A DNA stretch of 39,966 nt from Polymyxa betae (Eukaryota > Endomyxa > Phytomyxea > Plasmodiophorida > Plasmodiophoridae): contig RBZT01000519.1 of NCBI GenBank assembly GCA_003693705.1, forward strand, positions 4,065 to 44,030, given 5' to 3'. Numbering within the stretch: position 1 is the stretch's first letter; each line of letters opens with the position of its first letter. The notes below the pieces were generated by a model, which was given only the letters and a program-made list of their open reading frames with translations, did no database searches and was not told the DNA's origin. The position numbers and the translations under genes were made by a program. Below, in pieces: positions 39,340 through 39,966 of this stretch.

Positions 39340-39966
39340 ATGGCGCATTTCAACACCTATGAAGACATTTTTCGATTAAGAATGGATTGGATTGAATTTG
39401 GAAAAAAGAGAACGAAGGCGATAAAACTTGATGGAACGTATAACTGTGAATTCAATGCAAGGGTTGAAATGAAAATATGGGAAATTGTCTGCCAAGAATA
39501 CGTTAATGACAAGGAGAATGCTGAAAACACTTTACGAGAAGAACGACAAGCAAAAAGAACAATACATGATGAATTGATGTCTAATGATGATGAAATACAA
39601 GAAATAAGAAAGCAAGTGAAAGAAATGATGGACAAATTACCTAATGTTCCTATGAAAGGGATGACGAGACGCCAGAAAGAGATTGTCAATATGGAGATTG
39701 ATAATGGAATTGATGAGATACGAAGAAAGCATCTGTATAATGTCAAGATTAATAATGAACTGAAGCAAGTGGAAAATCCAAAGAAAAGCGTGCTGAAGAA
39801 GATAGAAAACCCAAAGAAAGACGAGTTGAAGAAACTTATGGAAACGTTTGTTGAAGAAGAAACCGACGATGATGATGATGATATATCTGAAAGCGAAGAA
39901 GAAGAAATACCACCAAGACGGATTACACCAAAAAACCAGCAAAAAAAGAAATCAAAGGGAGATATT
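39340..39966 (+). CDS. Hypothetical coiled-coil protein, open at window end (209+ aa)
   Basis: An uninterrupted plus-strand frame from ATG 39340 to the last base, so the C-terminus lies outside. The N-terminus MAHFNTYEDIFRLRMDWIEF and residues 30-60 may form a small folded domain. Residues about 55-100 and 110-145 are Lys/Glu-rich and likely helical or coiled-coil. Residues 144-154 and 155-165 are an 11-residue duplication (VENPKKSVLKK / IENPKKDELKK). An acidic tract follows (TDDDDDDISESEEEE, 175-189), then a basic Pro/Lys stretch. There is no signal peptide or membrane segment. Same strand and same AT-rich bias as the gene at 38522, about 380 bp upstream. No family recognised; a nuclear or nucleic-acid-associated protein would fit the composition but is a guess. 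Confidence 0.6.
   Translation, partial: MAHFNTYEDIFRLRMDWIEFGKKRTKAIKLDGTYNCEFNARVEMKIWEIVCQEYVNDKENAENTLREERQAKRTIHDELMSNDDEIQEIRKQVKEMMDKLPNVPMKGMTRRQKEIVNMEIDNGIDEIRRKHLYNVKINNELKQVENPKKSVLKKIENPKKDELKKLMETFVEEETDDDDDDISESEEEEIPPRRITPKNQQKKKSKGDI
39769..39834 (+). repeat. Two 33-bp coding repeats in the open terminal gene
   Basis: Two adjacent, diverged copies encode [VI]ENPKKxxLKK. The unit length equals that of the repeat in the neighbouring acidic gene, although the sequence differs. Confidence 0.75.

Noticed and set aside
38979-39356. Minus-strand frame of 125 codons next to the acidic gene
   Set aside because: AT-rich random opening; no motif, and it opposes the consistent plus-strand bias of the segment.
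39357-39942. Two minus-strand hydrophobic frames that look like membrane proteins
   Set aside because: They are the complement of an uninterrupted plus-strand frame (39340-39966) rich in GAA/AAG codons, which read backwards give Phe/Leu/Ser-rich pseudo-membrane segments.

Overview
This window looks like a piece of a repeat-rich eukaryotic nuclear genome. Nearly every recognisable coding stretch belongs to a transposable element: Ty3/gypsy and Ty1/copia LTR retrotransposons, a Penelope-like reverse transcriptase, two Mutator-like (MULE) transposases, two PIF/Harbinger transposase plus Myb-like pairs, and a Tourist-like MITE. I see no host housekeeping gene, rRNA, convincing tRNA, CRISPR array or bacterial operon. 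The gypsy integrase style (an HxxxxH...CxxC domain followed by a 'PRPLGTAPRG..PNE..HMDWIYI' type stretch, a GPY/F-like region and a chromodomain) most resembles oomycete elements. That is only an inference from family resemblance; an early-diverging fungus or another microbial eukaryote is possible.

Layout. 0.2-1.3 kb: gypsy protease (+) against gypsy RT (-). 1.3-2.9 kb: Penelope-like RT with an upstream frame (-). 3.4-6.5 kb: gag/protease scrap, copia integrase-RT (-) meeting copia RT/RNase H (+). 6.7-11 kb: gypsy integrase (-), gypsy integrase with chromodomain (+), gypsy gag-protease-RT (+). 11.3-18.4 kb: a three-level nest, a copia element split by a MULE with about 26-bp TIRs and an 11-bp target duplication, itself split by a 2458-bp Harbinger with 23-bp TIRs and a TTA duplication. 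18.6-19.9 kb: a 131-bp MITE, a large inverted gag duplication and a 5' LTR with a primer-binding site. 20.7-23.2 kb: decayed copia (-) carrying a 270-bp insertion. 23.3-23.9 kb: unrecognised zinc-knuckle protein. 24.0-25.9 kb: second MULE (-). 25.9-28.9 kb: the best preserved copia, with an inverted break in RT. 29.1-30.5 kb: second Harbinger/Myb pair. 30.8-38.2 kb: several gypsy fragments in both orientations, two LTR families, one clean solo LTR.

The last 1.4 kb (38.5-39.97 kb) is different. It is visibly AT-rich, has no match to any element family I know, and carries two or three same-strand acidic/basic frames. Two of them contain in-frame 33-bp (11-residue) tandem repeats, and the last runs off the window. 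This is the part most likely to be something undescribed.

Almost all element genes are broken by stops and frameshifts. Several stops are TGA where relatives have Arg, as expected from C-to-T decay of CGA. Adjacent fragments of related genes repeatedly meet in opposite orientation, so a transcript across the window would fold into double-stranded RNA at several places. Whether the locus therefore acts as a small-RNA source is inference only.
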